A stretch of 64,000 bases of DNA from NCBI GenBank assembly GCA_018296165.2, contig JACKQL020000141.1:1-64000 (forward strand). The letters run 5' to 3'. This DNA comes from Termitomyces sp. T153 (taxonomy: Eukaryota; Basidiomycota; Agaricomycetes; Agaricales; Lyophyllaceae). The position numbers and the translations under genes were made by a program. The notes beneath the pieces are model-generated. The model was given only the letters and a program-made list of their open reading frames with translations. It made no database searches and was not told the DNA's origin. Positions 45,199 to 57,427 of the stretch are shown here, one piece after another. The first letter of the stretch is position 1. Every line of letters begins with the position of its first letter.

Positions 45199-45240
45199 AG
45201 TGTTGTTGTTGTTGTTGTGGTGGTGGTGGTGTGGTGGGTG
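45199..45240. repeat. (GTT)n/(GTG)n microsatellite
   Basis: GTTGTTGTTGTTGTGGTGGTGG run; codes for Thr or His tracts on the minus strand if translated. Confidence 0.85.
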
Positions 45241-45416
45241 AATGATGATGATGTGGCAACACCAATCAGCTGAAGTAGTGCTGGGCTACACACCAACAGC
45301 TCTGCAATGTACCTAACAATGGCCATGGGTGTCAGTACACCCACCATAGCAGCTGGAACAGACAACAAACAGCCCCAAAGCTGTGGGGGGGCCATGTCCT
45401 GTGTGTGAGTGGGGGG

Positions 45417-45487
<71 letters not shown>
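45417..45487. repeat. (TTG)n microsatellite, about 23 units
   Basis: A pure TTG run of about 70 bp. On the minus strand it lies inside a 169-codon open frame as polyglutamine, but that frame is open largely because of the repeat. Confidence 0.92.
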
Positions 45488-46084
45488 CATGGGGTTCACA
45501 AATAGAATGAGCCATGCATATGTATTGATGAACTAAAATAAGAATGAAGAGTGGTGGACTCACTGGGCTGGTGTGTGCAAAGTCTTTGAGCAGAACATGC
45601 AAAGTCATGCTTAGCCCAGGGTCATCACGCAGTGCATATGTACACATCAAAAAAGAATATAAACTTCAGTAATCAGTGGTAACATTAATGATACAGTGGT
45701 ACTTACCCATAATGACTAGTATTTTAATCAAAGAAAGGACTTTCTCAATATATCTAAAAATGCTGAAAACTGTAAGCATTTTGCCAAAAACAGTAGGCAG
45801 AGAAAGTACTTAGCTTAACAAAATTCTGCTCCAATGATCCCATCCAAAAATCCCAAAAAGTCAAAGATTTGCCTGCAAGCAGCAACAACAAAACCAGAGC
45901 AAAGGGTTGAGGATTGAGCACTGAGCACATCACTTGATTGAGAGAATTGATCAGAGTGATAGCCCCAGCCAAAACCCAGCTTGCCTCAACTGCCACTCAC
46001 ATCACCAGCCTAACCCAGAAGCCAGTGCTCCATGGTCACAGTAGCTTCAGCATAGGAAGGAAGGGTCTAGAAAAAGGGGGAGAA

Positions 46085-46420
46085 GAAAAAGAGCCTCACT
46101 ACGCATTGCCAAGCCTCGTCCATACAGAATCCCGACGCCCAGACCTCCCATTGGCTGACTGTGCTCTCGGACAATGACGAAAACACACGGAAATACCCTG
46201 GTCCGTGCAAGGGATGCGAGGTATAAAGAAGGGAGGATTTCGGAGGGAAGAACCAAGCAATTACTTGCCACGGCTCGGCCATCCCCAGGGAGTGGATCAC
46301 TTAGGCTTACAAGTGATTAGTTGCTTCTGGACTACTAGTCTAATATACTATTTGAGCCCACTTTGTTAGTTGGAGACCATCTCTTGCTATTGAAATAAAA
46401 TCAATAAATCTATTGTCCAG
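46085..46420 (+). promoter_or_regulatory. possible solo LTR or promoter-UTR block
   Basis: The first CpG-rich sequence after the repeat block. Contains a TATA-like GGTATAAAGAAGG at 46209-46221 and, about 180 bp on, ATTGAAATAAAATCAATAAA with two AATAAA-type signals. TATA then poly(A) signal at this spacing suggests an LTR (U3-R), but clear ends and a target duplication were not found. Confidence 0.3.
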
Positions 46421-46739
46421 TCTACTTTTAAAGTGAGGACTAGTTTTACAAAGAGCCCGCGAACCCTTGCAAAACTAAGCACGGCACAATTGGCCAAGTT
46501 TGTATAACTTTGAGCTGATAGCTGACTTAGATTTTGCATCATTAACATTAACATTATGTACAATCGTTGCTCCATACTCTCTACACGTAACACGCAGAGG
46601 TCTGGACATGACTAATAAATAGATAACTATAAAATGTATGAAAGAGACGAAAGTAACGGAAGCAACAACCCATCGACAGCTCAAACACACTATCTATTAC
46701 TACTACCCAATGCTATACGAATAGAAATTTTTGCAGGCC

Positions 46740-47731
46740 TTACGACTTGGTCCCCCAATTTGTCATCAACTCGAGATCACAGACTCGCAGCTGCCTGGGC
46801 TGAGGATGATGGCTCTCCTTATGCTCGTATCTGTGACTGGCTACGGAAAGTGGAATATAATCCAAGTGATGTGGAGGCGCCTGCTCGGGGGTCGTTGGGA
46901 CGTCAGAGAGCGGAGAGGGAGACTTTGGCAGATCAGTGGTCATCGGAGCAATGAACGTTGCAAGAGCAGTGGTCGAAGGTGTAGATAAAGGCACGGTGGT
47001 TTTCGCAGCGGTAACTCGAAACTCAACAGGAAACTCAATCTTACACGTCCCCTTCTCCTGGTGATACTTCAGCCTGTTCGGGTCAAGGTACGATTTCGAG
47101 CATCCAGGTGTCTAGGCGCATCCAATCCTCGTAAGTACCTCATCACTAGCCAAAGCAAGTAAAGAAAGAAAGAACGCACAGGACATGGATAAGCCCTCGT
47201 ATGCCTCCTCCCCTTTGTCAACACCCGCAGCATCAATCTTACTCTTCCCCCTTCTCTTCCTCCGATGCTCAAGCGTCGCACCCAAAGCCGGAGAGGGCGG
47301 GCGGCCACGTTGCTTAGTCGTAGGGACACCGGGTTTAGGCGCGTCATAAAGCAGGCTATCAATGGTAGGCACGGGGGGCACAGGCACAGGAGCATTAGCG
47401 AGGTACCGCTTCGCAGCGTCATAGCAGTGCTCGTAGGTCGCATAGTCGGAGAGTGCGTAGGCATCGGGTTGGTAGATGCATGGCTGAGAACTGTAGGGTG
47501 TGTTGCTATTAGTAAAATCCAAACTTGGACTTGGACTCAGCTTCCCTTGTCGGGGGCAGATAGGGACGTTGCAAACGTGACGGTAAGGCCCAGGCGATGC
47601 GTGGAGGAGGGCGGGGAGGAGATGGGGGAGTATGATATAGAAGATGGCGACACTGTTAATTTTTTAGTACTGGCAGTGGCCATGGGAGGAAGGTGTGACT
47701 CTGGATCTGAGTACTCGTAGTGATCAAGCAA
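46740..47731 (-). CDS. C2H2-type zinc-finger transcription factor-like protein
   Basis: Exon 1 starts at 47731 (MLDHYEYSDPESHLPPMATA) and is Ser/Pro-rich. An exon at 47522-47165 has a Tyr-rich part then a basic GRPPSPALGATLEHRRKRRG, a possible nuclear signal. After an intron ending cctag at about 47112, the next exon carries TPGCSKSYLDPNRLKYHQEK followed by GTCK. This is the form of the SFP1-like fungal zinc finger, PGC-x-K-x-Y-x2-PN-x-LKYH...GTC; the first Cys must come from the preceding exon. A Pro/Ser/Thr-rich tail ends at 46740. Exact donors are unclear. Normal CpG content and basic/disordered architecture suit a host nuclear regulator. Its target is unknown. Confidence 0.6.
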
Positions 47732-48085
47732 CGCATGAAGATCTGGGAAGACGATGTTGCAGCACGAGAAATTTGTACACTACGGAAATGATGTTTTGGT
47801 TAGTCGTCAGTGAGATTAGTCAGATTAATGGGCCTACAAATGCGCGTTCAAACCGCTCGATGCTCGATATTAGGTAGGAATCAATCTCTCCGGGAAGTTG
47901 ATCACTACCTTAGATCCCCACAAACAGCGCAAGTCGCCGTTCGCGTACAAGATCTGCTAGATTGATGGGCGATTGGTGTGTGGGAGGCGACAAATAGCTC
48001 TCGAGAAAAAGAGGAAATGAATGCGAGCGAATCTGTGCTTGATGGAAAGAAAATCAATTAAAGACCAAGTACGCCATGGGACAAA

Positions 48086-48529
48086 TCAGTCAGGGACAAA
48101 GAAGCGCTTGGAACGCATAGATTTCGATTTTTTGATGGATGGCGACAGGCGTGGAAAAGCACGAGCAGACCATGGCCAGAATGTCAGCTTCTCCGCGAGA
48201 CCCCTTGGCGTGAGCTTCATTACCTTCGCCTTCGCTCCGCATCCGGCCACGCCTCGAGGGTGATGGGGGTGCCGAGGTCCAAGATGACAGATCCAGAGGA
48301 GGTAATGAGGGTGGAGACGTGGAGAATGGAAAGGGAGACAGAGGAAAAGTAGGCGCGCGGGGCATCGTGAAACGGAAGGGCGAGGAGGGAAGGATGTGAG
48401 GAGGGAAGGATGGGTGGACGGAGGCGAGGGAGGTGTAGAGAGTTTCAGCTTCTCAACTTTCGCCTGAGTGAGTGGAAGACTTGCGGTAGCTGTGTAAACT
48501 ATCCTATCGTTGGTCTGGTTCATTGACAC
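48086..48529 (-). CDS. hypothetical protein frame
   Basis: Open frame of 147 codons starting MSMNQTNDRIVYTATASLPL and Pro/Ser-rich thereafter; overlapping frames are also open, so the true frame after about 48400 is uncertain. CpG-normal. It could be an upstream exon or a separate small gene divergent from nothing recognised. No domain seen. Confidence 0.25.
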   Translation of the reverse strand: MSMNQTNDRIVYTATASLPLTQAKVEKLKLSTPPSPPSTHPSLLTSFPPRPSVSRCPARLLFLCLPFHSPRLHPHYLLWICHLGPRHPHHPRGVAGCGAKAKVMKLTPRGLAEKLTFWPWSARAFPRLSPSIKKSKSMRSKRFFVPD

Positions 48530-50090
48530 TTGTCAGGGGACGACCCTTTATATTACCGGGGTGCCTAGGCTGCCGATATGTTTTGGACAGCCAAAACCTC
48601 ACAACTGCGGCTGATCCGGGCCGCTGTCGACCTGACCAAGGCTTCTCTCACCATTTAGACGGCATGTTTGTTCCGAAATTGAAAACGGGAGGAAATACGA
48701 AGACAAGGGTCTGTAGGTAGGTACGATCTCACAATCTTCAGCATCAAACGTAACACGATCGTAGTTGCATACCTAACGAATGCATATCAACACAGATTGA
48801 AATGAATATAGTCGTGTAAGTCCATGTAGCGAAATAAATGTGTACTCCATTTGGTTATTATCAAGGAAAGCAAACAACTCTGATCACGCACATGTATTCT
48901 ACCCAAACTCACGCCATTTGCGCTCTCGCTCTCAATCTCCAATCCCAATGAGACCTTCGGCTGACAAACGCTCCAAATCCATGCTGCTTGGTTTTCTGAG
49001 GAGCAATGAGATGCGGGATGCTGTCGTGGCTTATTATCGGGATGGAAGAAAACAGGTTCGGAAGAGACTGGTGAGATATGAGGTACGAGAGGTGAAACGA
49101 CCGGGAAGACTTACACAAAGGAGGAAGTAAAATGTGAGGTAAGTCTCACTGAGGACATAATGAGCGTCGATGTAGAGTTCTAGTCAGCGGCAAGATACGA
49201 CCTCAGTCCCTAGTCCACTGACATGGCTCCAGAGTAAGGAAGAAGGGTATCGAAGAGCGCAGGGTCCCATAGAGAAATCATATGCTTACTTCTAGTACAA
49301 GGGCAACACATGTCACACATAATAAAATCAGCAAGAAACACCTCTTTGGCAGCGGGGGACGAGGAAATTGAGTGCAGACAGCAGATAAAAGAATAGAGAC
49401 TGGTATGTTGGATTCGAACGGTCCAGTACAGAAGAACATAAAATGTCTGCAGGATCGATAGCCATAATCCAAGAATAATAGGTGGTCATAATTGGGACTA
49501 TATCATACACAACAAGACAGATGGAAGTTTGTGGCATATCGGATGTCTGTAGTGGCATCCAGCTGTGCACGAACTCATCAGAGATGACATTTGCAACGGG
49601 ACCACAGTTTGGGTCATTCTCCCTTGTAGGCCCAGATAATTAAAGAGCATAGGCAGCTGAGGCATCTACCAAGAGTTAAAACATAAAGGATATGCGACAG
49701 CCTGGTTGACTAGCATTGGTGGTCATCTACATTTTTGCTTACAATTTCGGTGCGTGCCCTGTCCGTCATAGAATTTTCTAACTACACATCAACAGATTTT
49801 GTCAAAGTCATACCTCGAAAATAGTAGTGGTTGCCATATCGCCAGAGGTTGGAAAGTTGGCAAGAAATAGATGTGTGATGACTGCTTTGATTATCAGGAT
49901 CACACGGAATAACAGGCCAAAATGGCTGCGTACTGAGGGTGTACAGGTAGAGTCCTCTTGTTGAAATGAAAGATACATTGACAATACCCAGCGGTGTCTT
50001 TCGAATACAACCCATGTACGCGTGTCATTAAGAATAGTCTAGGTTAGTACGCCAGTTAGCTAGTGCAATAAGTTGAGAGCTAAAAACAAA
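48530..50090. other. host intergenic DNA, no gene supported
   Basis: CpG-normal sequence with only short frames. Nothing with splice-site and motif support was found. Confidence 0.35.
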
Positions 50091-50094
50091 GTTC

Positions 50095-50530
50095 ACCGAG
50101 TTTATGTCCGGATTAATACAGAAAAAGCGGAGTTGGATAAGGTATCCAACAAGGCCGCGGCGGATAATAATAGCATGGTATGGCTTTTGGGAAGTGTTAA
50201 CGGGGTATTCTAGTCTGAGTGCAGGACTTAAACAAATTACGTTTATGTAGTGGAACAGACGTGGCATAAGGTGTCCAATAATGTACTTGAGAAGGTGGCG
50301 AATACGGAACACAATAATGGACCTGGGGAGGCGATTGATAGGGTGGCGGATAGAGCGGCAAATAAGGTGGACAAGGCGTCCGACAATATACTGGTGGGTA
50401 GCAGCTGTAGTAACCTTCCATATATCTCGTCTGGCACTTGCCAGATGGTGCAAATGGGTACGTTCTCAAAGGACTTGGGCATCCGTCGGAGTCTACTTTA
50501 TATCCCGGCACTTAGTTGCCGACCATAGAT
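50095..50530 (+). CDS. repeat-coding stretch with DKVSNKAADN-like units
   Basis: On the plus strand, short degenerate 11-12-residue units recur: ELDKVSNKAADNNS near 50130, then HKVSNNVLEKVANTEHN, AIDRVADRAANKVDKASDN around 50255-50395. The opposite strand is also open (Tyr/Pro-rich, PPPYQSPPQVHY), so the coding strand is uncertain. The plus-strand pattern resembles amphipathic LEA/apolipoprotein-like helices. No start or gene limits can be fixed; it may be a degraded repeat gene or a minisatellite. Confidence 0.3.
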
Positions 50531-50584
50531 GTAGATTGCGGCACTTAGCTGCCGATACCGGCAAACTGCGGACCGCATTCTAAG

Positions 50585-51890
50585 GATGTAAATCAGAAGT
50601 CAAAAGTCTATTCTTAACCTGTTTGCATTGCCATATATGTAATACAACTGTGTAATTTCGTTGGCATCTCTTTTTCACGTTATCAGCCATGAAGCTACTA
50701 CTATTGAGTCCAAAAGGACAGGGGGTGCAAACAAAAAACGTGAAGATTAGAACTTGAAGGATCTCCTTAAACCAGCTTCCCTTTTCAAACACATGGATGA
50801 TGTTCGTCATGTTTCTAGCAGCTGACAGAGCTGGAGATAAATGCCCCAACGGTACCAGATTACATACTCTGTGAGTCTTACCTCGATCTCACATCCCATG
50901 ATCTCAGATAATCTCTTCTCATAATGTCTTCTCTGATCTTCCCTTTATCTCCCATCAATGAACCACAATGGCATCCGCATCTTCCTTTCCTCCGAACACC
51001 AGATAGCGTGGATTTGGCCTCTCGTATATCCTACCTCCTTGAACCCGAGTTTTCTTACATGTTTTCTCCAGAACGCTCAACATGAGACGGTGCAAATGTG
51101 ACGTATTCCCTGCTCCCTCTGTCAATAACATTTGTAGCTCTGTATACGATAGGCTCAGTTCTCTGCAATTGATATTTTTACATTCATAACATACAGAAAC
51201 TCTCGATATGTCGTAGTAACGAAGAGCTTATGCTTTGACACAGAAATCAAATTTTGATGGAATGACAACAATTACAGTGTTGGAATCAAGGAATTAGAAC
51301 TTGCACCACAAGGGAATCCATCGGTTCCACATGGAACGTATCCAAAATTAACCGGTAGTGTAGAGCATATTCATGTTGTTAATGGCGAGAAACAGCAGTT
51401 TGCAGCAAGGTGAGCAGTGATTAACTCCCCCAAACACGGTTGATACATTACACGGTATATTATTGCCGATCCTGTAAATCCAGCTCCACATTTGCCGATC
51501 CTGTAAATCCAGCTCCATATGTATCAATCCTAGGCTGTAGTCATAAGGTCAATACAATAATCTGTCAACTACAGGTACAGTTAGAGCTACTAAATTTTGG
51601 GTAGTTAGAGGTTTGGCACAGAATTCCTGAAAAAATAAAAGATTACAGAGATGGCAGGGTGTGTAGTACTTTGGGACATCATCATAGAAGGTGAAATAAT
51701 GAACTGGAGACCTTTGCTACTAAAGCCTTTTACAAGGCCTGAGGTGTTAAAGCCTTCAAAAGCCCGACGATCGGCCCGGCTCCCAGTCGAGCTCGGACCA
51801 CCGGTACCTGGTTGAAGGAGATAATGGTGAAAAAGTGATCATGTTACCTATGATCTTACGATACTTTCAGCACCAACGAGTCCTTTGCTC
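50585..51890. other. upstream region of the methyltransferase gene
   Basis: No gene supported. A small tandem duplication GCCGATCCTGTAAATCCAGC occurs at about 51464 and 51496. Confidence 0.4.
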
Positions 51891-51892
51891 GT

Positions 51893-51901
51893 CATATAAA
51901 A
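51893..51901 (+). promoter_or_regulatory. TATA-like box
   Basis: CATATAAAAAG at 51892-51902, about 45 bp before the ATG at 51942. Confidence 0.4.
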
Positions 51902-51941
51902 AGTCTGTGTCGGGGCACCGTTTGCGCATTCCTAATCCTCG

Positions 51942-54734
51942 ATGGAGCCTCTTACTAATCGACAAATTTCTGCCCTAGTCGCACTTATAAAAGCGACGGC
52001 AAATACAATTGAATCTCACTTCACGGACTCCTCACTCCTCTCTCTGGACAGCCTGTACTCTCATGCGTTGGGCGCAGCGATCTCCTCCCCTCCACTGAAT
52101 GATGCCGTTCATATACTTGAAGGTGCTTGTGCTCAGTTGTGCGCGACCCTCGCACGGCCGAGCCATACTGTACTCAATGTACTGATGCGAAATGTAGGCT
52201 TGATGCCGTCAATTGATCGGATCAACGGATCAAACTTTGTTTTCACAGAGTTTTGGAGGCTTCAGTTACACGAAAGCTCACTTAGACGTTACAGTCGTAG
52301 GTATAGATTTTAAATTGATTTATTCGTTAGCTGAGACGGCCTCAAACTATTGAATGGGTCCAAACAAATATATATAATTAAAACCCGAAACAACTAAATA
52401 CTCGTAGGCCTAAGTTAGCCGCTCCCTGGGGCTAGCCGAGCCGTGGTACGTCGTTGCTTCCCCTCTCCCCCAATCCTGCTCTCCCTTTTATAGGTCGTCA
52501 TACGCGCACGGACCCGGCTGTTTTTCATGCGCGCCCGTAGGTGTACCGCGTGGTTTTTCTTGGCCTTTCTCTGTTATTGGCTGGCCATTTGCGATGACGT
52601 GCTGGGTCGGGGTTACTCGGCTTTTCGTTCGTCCGACCTCTTTCCTCTTGTTCTTTTTCCTTTCCTTCTTCTCCCATAGCCTTCGTGCGGTTCGTATGGT
52701 GGCTAGGTCTGGTCTCTGGACGGTCTGGCGTGCGGTGTCGAGGGGAGGCAGGGTTTTTGCCATGCATTCAGACGTCTATGGCTGTCCTCGGCATCGGTTA
52801 GCTGTTCTAGCCGGTTTTTGCCGAGCACAGCCATTGATCGTTGATCACATGCGTGACCAGCTGTTCTCGACGTCATAGGTCCTGCTGGCGTCGTTCAATG
52901 CGTGCTTTCTTGGGTTCTTTGGTGCTATTCTTTTTATACTAGGTAAGGTTTTTATGTCTACAGTTTTCGACATTTACCCAAGCTTACGGTTTTCAGCTTG
53001 TTTTGAATGGTATTTCCTTATCTTTCTTTTGAGTATATTCAACCTGTCTCGTATTCGAGACAGGCGTATCAGTACGCCGCTCTGCCTCTGACTTCTCATA
53101 GATCTTTAGATTTCTCATTGAGTTTGTCTTTTATGACAGAGGGCAACACAGGTTAGGGTGCTGCTTAGATCTGCGTAAAGTGTATATAATTGATAGTGAC
53201 CTTGGCAGTTCTTTGAACCTATTTGCTTGAACGTCGTGATCACGTTCAAGATACCGGATATCCTTCAAGAACGCCCGTTAGGAATGCATATAAAGGAAAT
53301 CGGAGAAAAAGCCGGTGTTGATCATGAGAAACTTGGCCAAATCATGCGTCTATTAGCTACTAAGCATATCTTCCGAGAAGGTATGTCATTCTATGACAAA
53401 CCTCGAAGTGCCATTTTTACTCTACATGGATACTTTGTTTTACAGTTGCGACAGATCGTTTCGCAAACAACCGTCTGAGCATTCAACTTGTCTCTTCAAA
53501 CCCTCTGGCAGCCTATTTATCTTTTTAGTGAGTATCAAACACCCCGACTTTGCATCTCACGATGGAATTCCTCCACTGGCCCACTGATTAATCAAATCCG
53601 AAGCAATGATATTAACAAGGCAGCAATGATGATTGTGGACGTTCTCACAAATTCAAATCAGAAAAAAATCGAGCAATCGCCATGGAACAGGATGACGGGG
53701 TTCGATGGATCTCTGTTTGAATATTTTGAGGAGGTACTGTTGTTTTTTGCCATTTTTAGTGCAGATGATCATATTGCTTGATACTGTCAGGGCACTCCGG
53801 AGGGTGCAAAACAAGGAGCATTGTTTGCTCTCGGGTTGCGCGGATGGAATGATGCCGTACGGGCAGCAGCCGTTCTTTCAGGTACGTCCTTGCTTTATTC
53901 TTTCCTGTCCGTGGATGTGGCGCTCACAGCAGAGCTATAGACTTCCCTTGGGGAAAATATCCAGCTGGGACAATCGTCAATGATGTTGGCGGGGGCATTG
54001 GAACAATGGCTATGGAGCTGATCAAAGCTTTCCGAATCTTCTGCTCAAGCTCCAGGATCGGCCCGGTAGGATTCATCAAGCGGAGATGGAAGTTTGGCCG
54101 GAGCTCCTGCCCTCTGCAATTGCTGAAAAACGTATCGAATTCAAGGCTATTGATTTTTTCGTTGATTCGCCTATTGAAGGGTGTGATGTGTACTACGTGA
54201 GTATCAATAGGTCATTGAGCATGTGCTTCCTGATGTAAAGGATCCGCAGTTAAAGAACATCTTGTGAACAATCTATCTACAAATCCCTCCATTAGGACCC
54301 TAACATTACTACTATGATTAGGTTGCACTGGTCGGATGAAAAATGTATTCGGATTCTTCGCAACATCCGCGCAGTCTTAAAGCCCAGTGCTTGCATCCTT
54401 CTCCGTGCGTGGCCCTCCTGCAAAGCTTCTGGATATGCTAACTTATCTGTATAACGCAGATGACTATGTCCTTCAGCACACGAATCGTGATTATAATGGA
54501 ACTCCCCAGGCTGACTCTGTGTTAACACTGAAGGAGGCACCGGAGCCATTACTTCCGAATTATGGTGCTGGTCATGTTCACCAGTACAATCTAGACATCG
54601 CTACGATGGTCTTGCTGAACAGTAGAGAGCGTACAATGGAGGAATTCATTGATATTGCTGGCAAGGCTGATCTCCGGTTTGTCGAACTTTGGCATACAGG
54701 TGAGATGGCCGTGCTCGAATTTCATCTTGCGTGA
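51942..54734 (+). pseudogene. SAM-dependent O-methyltransferase, frameshifted
   Basis: Fungal plant-type O-methyltransferase. Exon 1 (51942-52178) is N-terminal helices ending HTVLN. Exon 2 (53209-53380) is the winged-helix dimerisation part (FFEPICLNVVITF, EIGEKAGVDHEKLGQIMRLL). Exon 3 is 53446-53527 (VATDRFANNRLSIQL). Exon 4 ends 53732 (MTGFDGSLFEYFEE). Exon 5 is about 53792-53880 (GTPEGAKQGALFALGLRGW). Exon 6 from 53940 has the SAM-binding motif TIVNDVGGGIGTMAMEL. Later exons carry LHWSDEKCIRILRNIRAVLK and the C-terminus YNLDIATMVLLNSRERTMEE, with stop near 54734. Most splice sites are canonical. Near 54030 a one-base loss shifts the frame between KAF and the following NLLLKLQDRP, so the copy is probably inactive unless this is a sequence error. 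Intron 1 is 1,030 nt, far longer than the others. It would methylate a hydroxyl of a small molecule; the substrate is unknown. Confidence 0.82.
52179..53208. other. oversized first intron, probable insertion
   Basis: Donor gtactg after HTVLN and acceptor ccttggcag before FFEP. The other introns here are about 50-70 nt. The inside has its own GC-rich and pyrimidine-rich parts and a perfect hairpin at 53043-53064 (CCTGTCTCG, TATT, CGAGACAGG). No element ends were identified. Confidence 0.5.
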
Positions 54735-57077
54735 TAGTATCACATTATGTAGTCTATTTCAAGTTCTGTATGTCTCTTAGTGTCTACCATAGGCATCCAA
54801 ACATTGATACTAGTACCAGCAACTTGAAAGGGCTCAGCTTGGGTCAAAAGCTCGGGATTATCAGGACTGTGAGCCAAGCTTTCAGCCCTCAACAAGGCTT
54901 GGCCACCGCTGGCACTGGAACCTGAACCAGTGGGAAAAAAAGAGTCATGTTATATCATTTCTTTGAGACGTTTCGATCCTGGGGGAAGAAGTCTTCTATT
55001 GTCTGGAGCCTATCTCCTTAGAAAACACTCTCTTGAGCAATTGTCTTTCGCTCTCACGCTGCCGCATTGATCTTGTGCAAAAATATTTTGAACTCGATTT
55101 GATTAGGAGCTATCGTCATCAACATTGACCCGGTATGTGATAAGCTGTATGCTAATAGATGATCTTGATCCTTCCCGAGCTTTTCATTGTGGTGCTGCGC
55201 CGGACAGAGAGAGGTCGCAATGGTTATTGGGAAAAAGTCAGTGGTGACAAGGTATTGTACATTTGGGATCCATACATCTTGACATTCGCCTTAAGAAATC
55301 ATTCATAACTCATTTTCAATGAGCTCGTGGTCCTTTTTAAGTTTCAGTTTCGGTCAAAAATTCAGTATGTCGTCTGGAAGAGATTCTACGAGGTAAAGCG
55401 CTAATCATGACCAGCGTCTGTTCCATTTTCACACCGTAAACCCCAGCCAACGTGCCATCAATGCTGGTTCAGTGACAGATTGAAGTAAAGGGTGGCAGAG
55501 GTGTGTGTGGTAAGTGCACGTTCTCTTTTTCTCCGGCTTTTCTGTTCACCATGTTTTACCACCGCATTCATCAAGGGTAGATGAGGTGCATTGGTGGAAG
55601 AGGGATGAGCGGTAAATAAAGGATGAGGTTGTACAGATGTAGATAATTGAGGCTCGTACGAGTTTTTCCAGCAGTGAAATCATAATTCTCAGCGGACTGA
55701 TACCGCTTCAGTCGGCTCGCTTCAATCCACTCAAAGTTATTTTTCACAGTTCATTTTGTGCATTCGACACGGCAAGGAAACTATGCAGAAAGTATAACGA
55801 TTGACCCGAAAAAGAGATGAAGCGAAGCTGCGTACCTCTATCCATCAAATACTGTAGGATATTTCACCTGAACTCCCTTTCCTCATTCACTTGTATTCGA
55901 GAGCAATCAGCGCAGCAACACATAGTTTGAGCGAGATGCTAGGCCGCAGACCGTCATCTCATTTGCAAATATCGAGAATAAGGCATGTAGTTGGAGGGGG
56001 GGGAGGTTAGGGGAGGTGTGTGTGGGTAATTTGAATCTCGCAACCGGTGTATAGCATAGCAGGGTTTCGGGGGGAGCCAACAGCTTCGTAGCTAAGTTTA
56101 GTTCGGCTGGATGAAAAGTGGAAGAGAAATGGATTTTTCGACGGCTTTCATCATCATTGTTGGTCATAATAACACTAAGATAACGGAAGTAAGAGAGCTG
56201 AGAAGAAAGAAATGTCATGGATTGTTCTGGAAAAAGAGACGACAGAAGGCTTGCTATCTCCACCTCTGTCAACCTTGCTCGACATCATCTGCACGGAAAC
56301 ACTCTTTTTCCTCGTTTGCCCCTTGTATCCATTATCCTCTTGTTCGATTCCTTCTGCATGCAGAATCTGATTTGAATCCTGCATTCCGCTCTTCGACATC
56401 CAAGAACACGCTATACCGATCTTCCTCCACTCCCAAGTCTTTGGAGCTGCTTCAATTTTGATTTCGAGTGAGACGTCGACAAAGACGGTGGTTCATTCTA
56501 TTAGGTGGACGCGTCAGATGTACTATCATCCGGTAGACAGACAAACAAAACACACTCGTTCTAAGCATTTTGCAGTTTTCTTCTACTGACAAGCGATAAA
56601 ATCGACCGCGTACTTCTTCTAATCATTTGTTGTGTTTTCCCTCGTGTCAGCGCAGCCACACAACACACTCTAGTAAACTCTCAATCTTACCTCTGGGAAC
56701 ATCAAGCTCCCCTTCCTACCGAGCAAAACGTGTCCAAAGTACGACTTGGATGATGGTTCTTGTCAAGGGTGATGAGGGCGCACGAGATTACGGCGAAAGA
56801 GGAGTGTGCAAGAAAGTTGGCCGTAGAGACCTGGTCATGGTGCGGCCGCCATTCATGGAGGATTCGGTCGCGCAGCCGTTCTTCCAGACGTGAGACCAAA
56901 CCTTCCGTGGTTGATCTATACAACAAGTCATCGTGACTCCCGTGGGCCATAATTCAGCATCTTCTACTCCCATTACGACTGTTTCTAGGGCTTTTGAGGC
57001 CGCGGAAGGACACTCCGTTCGTCCTACGCCGACAGCATAAATGACTGGGTGAGTACCTGCCGTTGCTCTTGTGTAGA
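54735..57077. other. host region, no gene firmly supported
   Basis: CpG-normal DNA. Small frames exist (56111-56461 plus; 56627-56893 plus; 57090-56788 minus), but none has a recognisable domain, and splice evidence is weak. Confidence 0.35.
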
Positions 57078-57427
57078 CTTGTGTCATCAAAGACGACCCG
57101 AAAAGAGGTTATAACGCCAAGTTATCGCAATCCTCCTTCACAGCTGCGGTTGCTCTACCGATCGAAGAGACGAACTTCAACCGGAATCATCGTCCTCGCA
57201 TGTACACTTCACCGAGTGCCGAAAGATTGATCGACGGGACGGACGCAGACGAGCACGACGGGAGGCTTGTAAAGCTAGCGGCAGCAAGGGTGAAGATGAC
57301 AGGTCAATGTGAACGAGCTGGGGACGTTCAAAGGGAATGCCGAGTGAGGGGCATTGCGATGTTCGAGCCATTGTCTAGCGCACGGCTGGCTGCTGGTTGC
57401 GGTCATTTCTGGGGCTCTCACGCATAA
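57078..57427 (+). CDS. hypothetical protein, possible terminal exon
   Basis: An open frame of about 115 codons follows a possible acceptor gtgtag at 57077: CVIKDDPKRGYNAKLSQSSF, TAAVALPIEETNFNRNHRPR, then LVKLAAARVKMTGQ and a stop near 57427. No family is recognised. A gtgagt at about 57049 is too close to be its donor. Low confidence. Confidence 0.25.

Larger units (their letters stand above)
44591..46080. other. CpG-poor flank, no gene recognised
   Basis: Native target of gypsy copy 4, itself CpG-poor, so probably older repeat DNA. Contains two microsatellites listed separately. CpG returns at about 46.09 kb. Confidence 0.4.

Noticed and set aside
45141..45650. Polyglutamine protein gene on the minus strand
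   Set aside because: The frame is open mainly because of two trinucleotide repeats; no splice sites, motif or homology support.
1..46000. Classic Neurospora-type RIP (CpA-targeted)
   Set aside because: The visible lesions are in CpG context on both strands, and CA/TG excess follows from CpG loss. CpA-specific loss is not evident by eye, though not measured.
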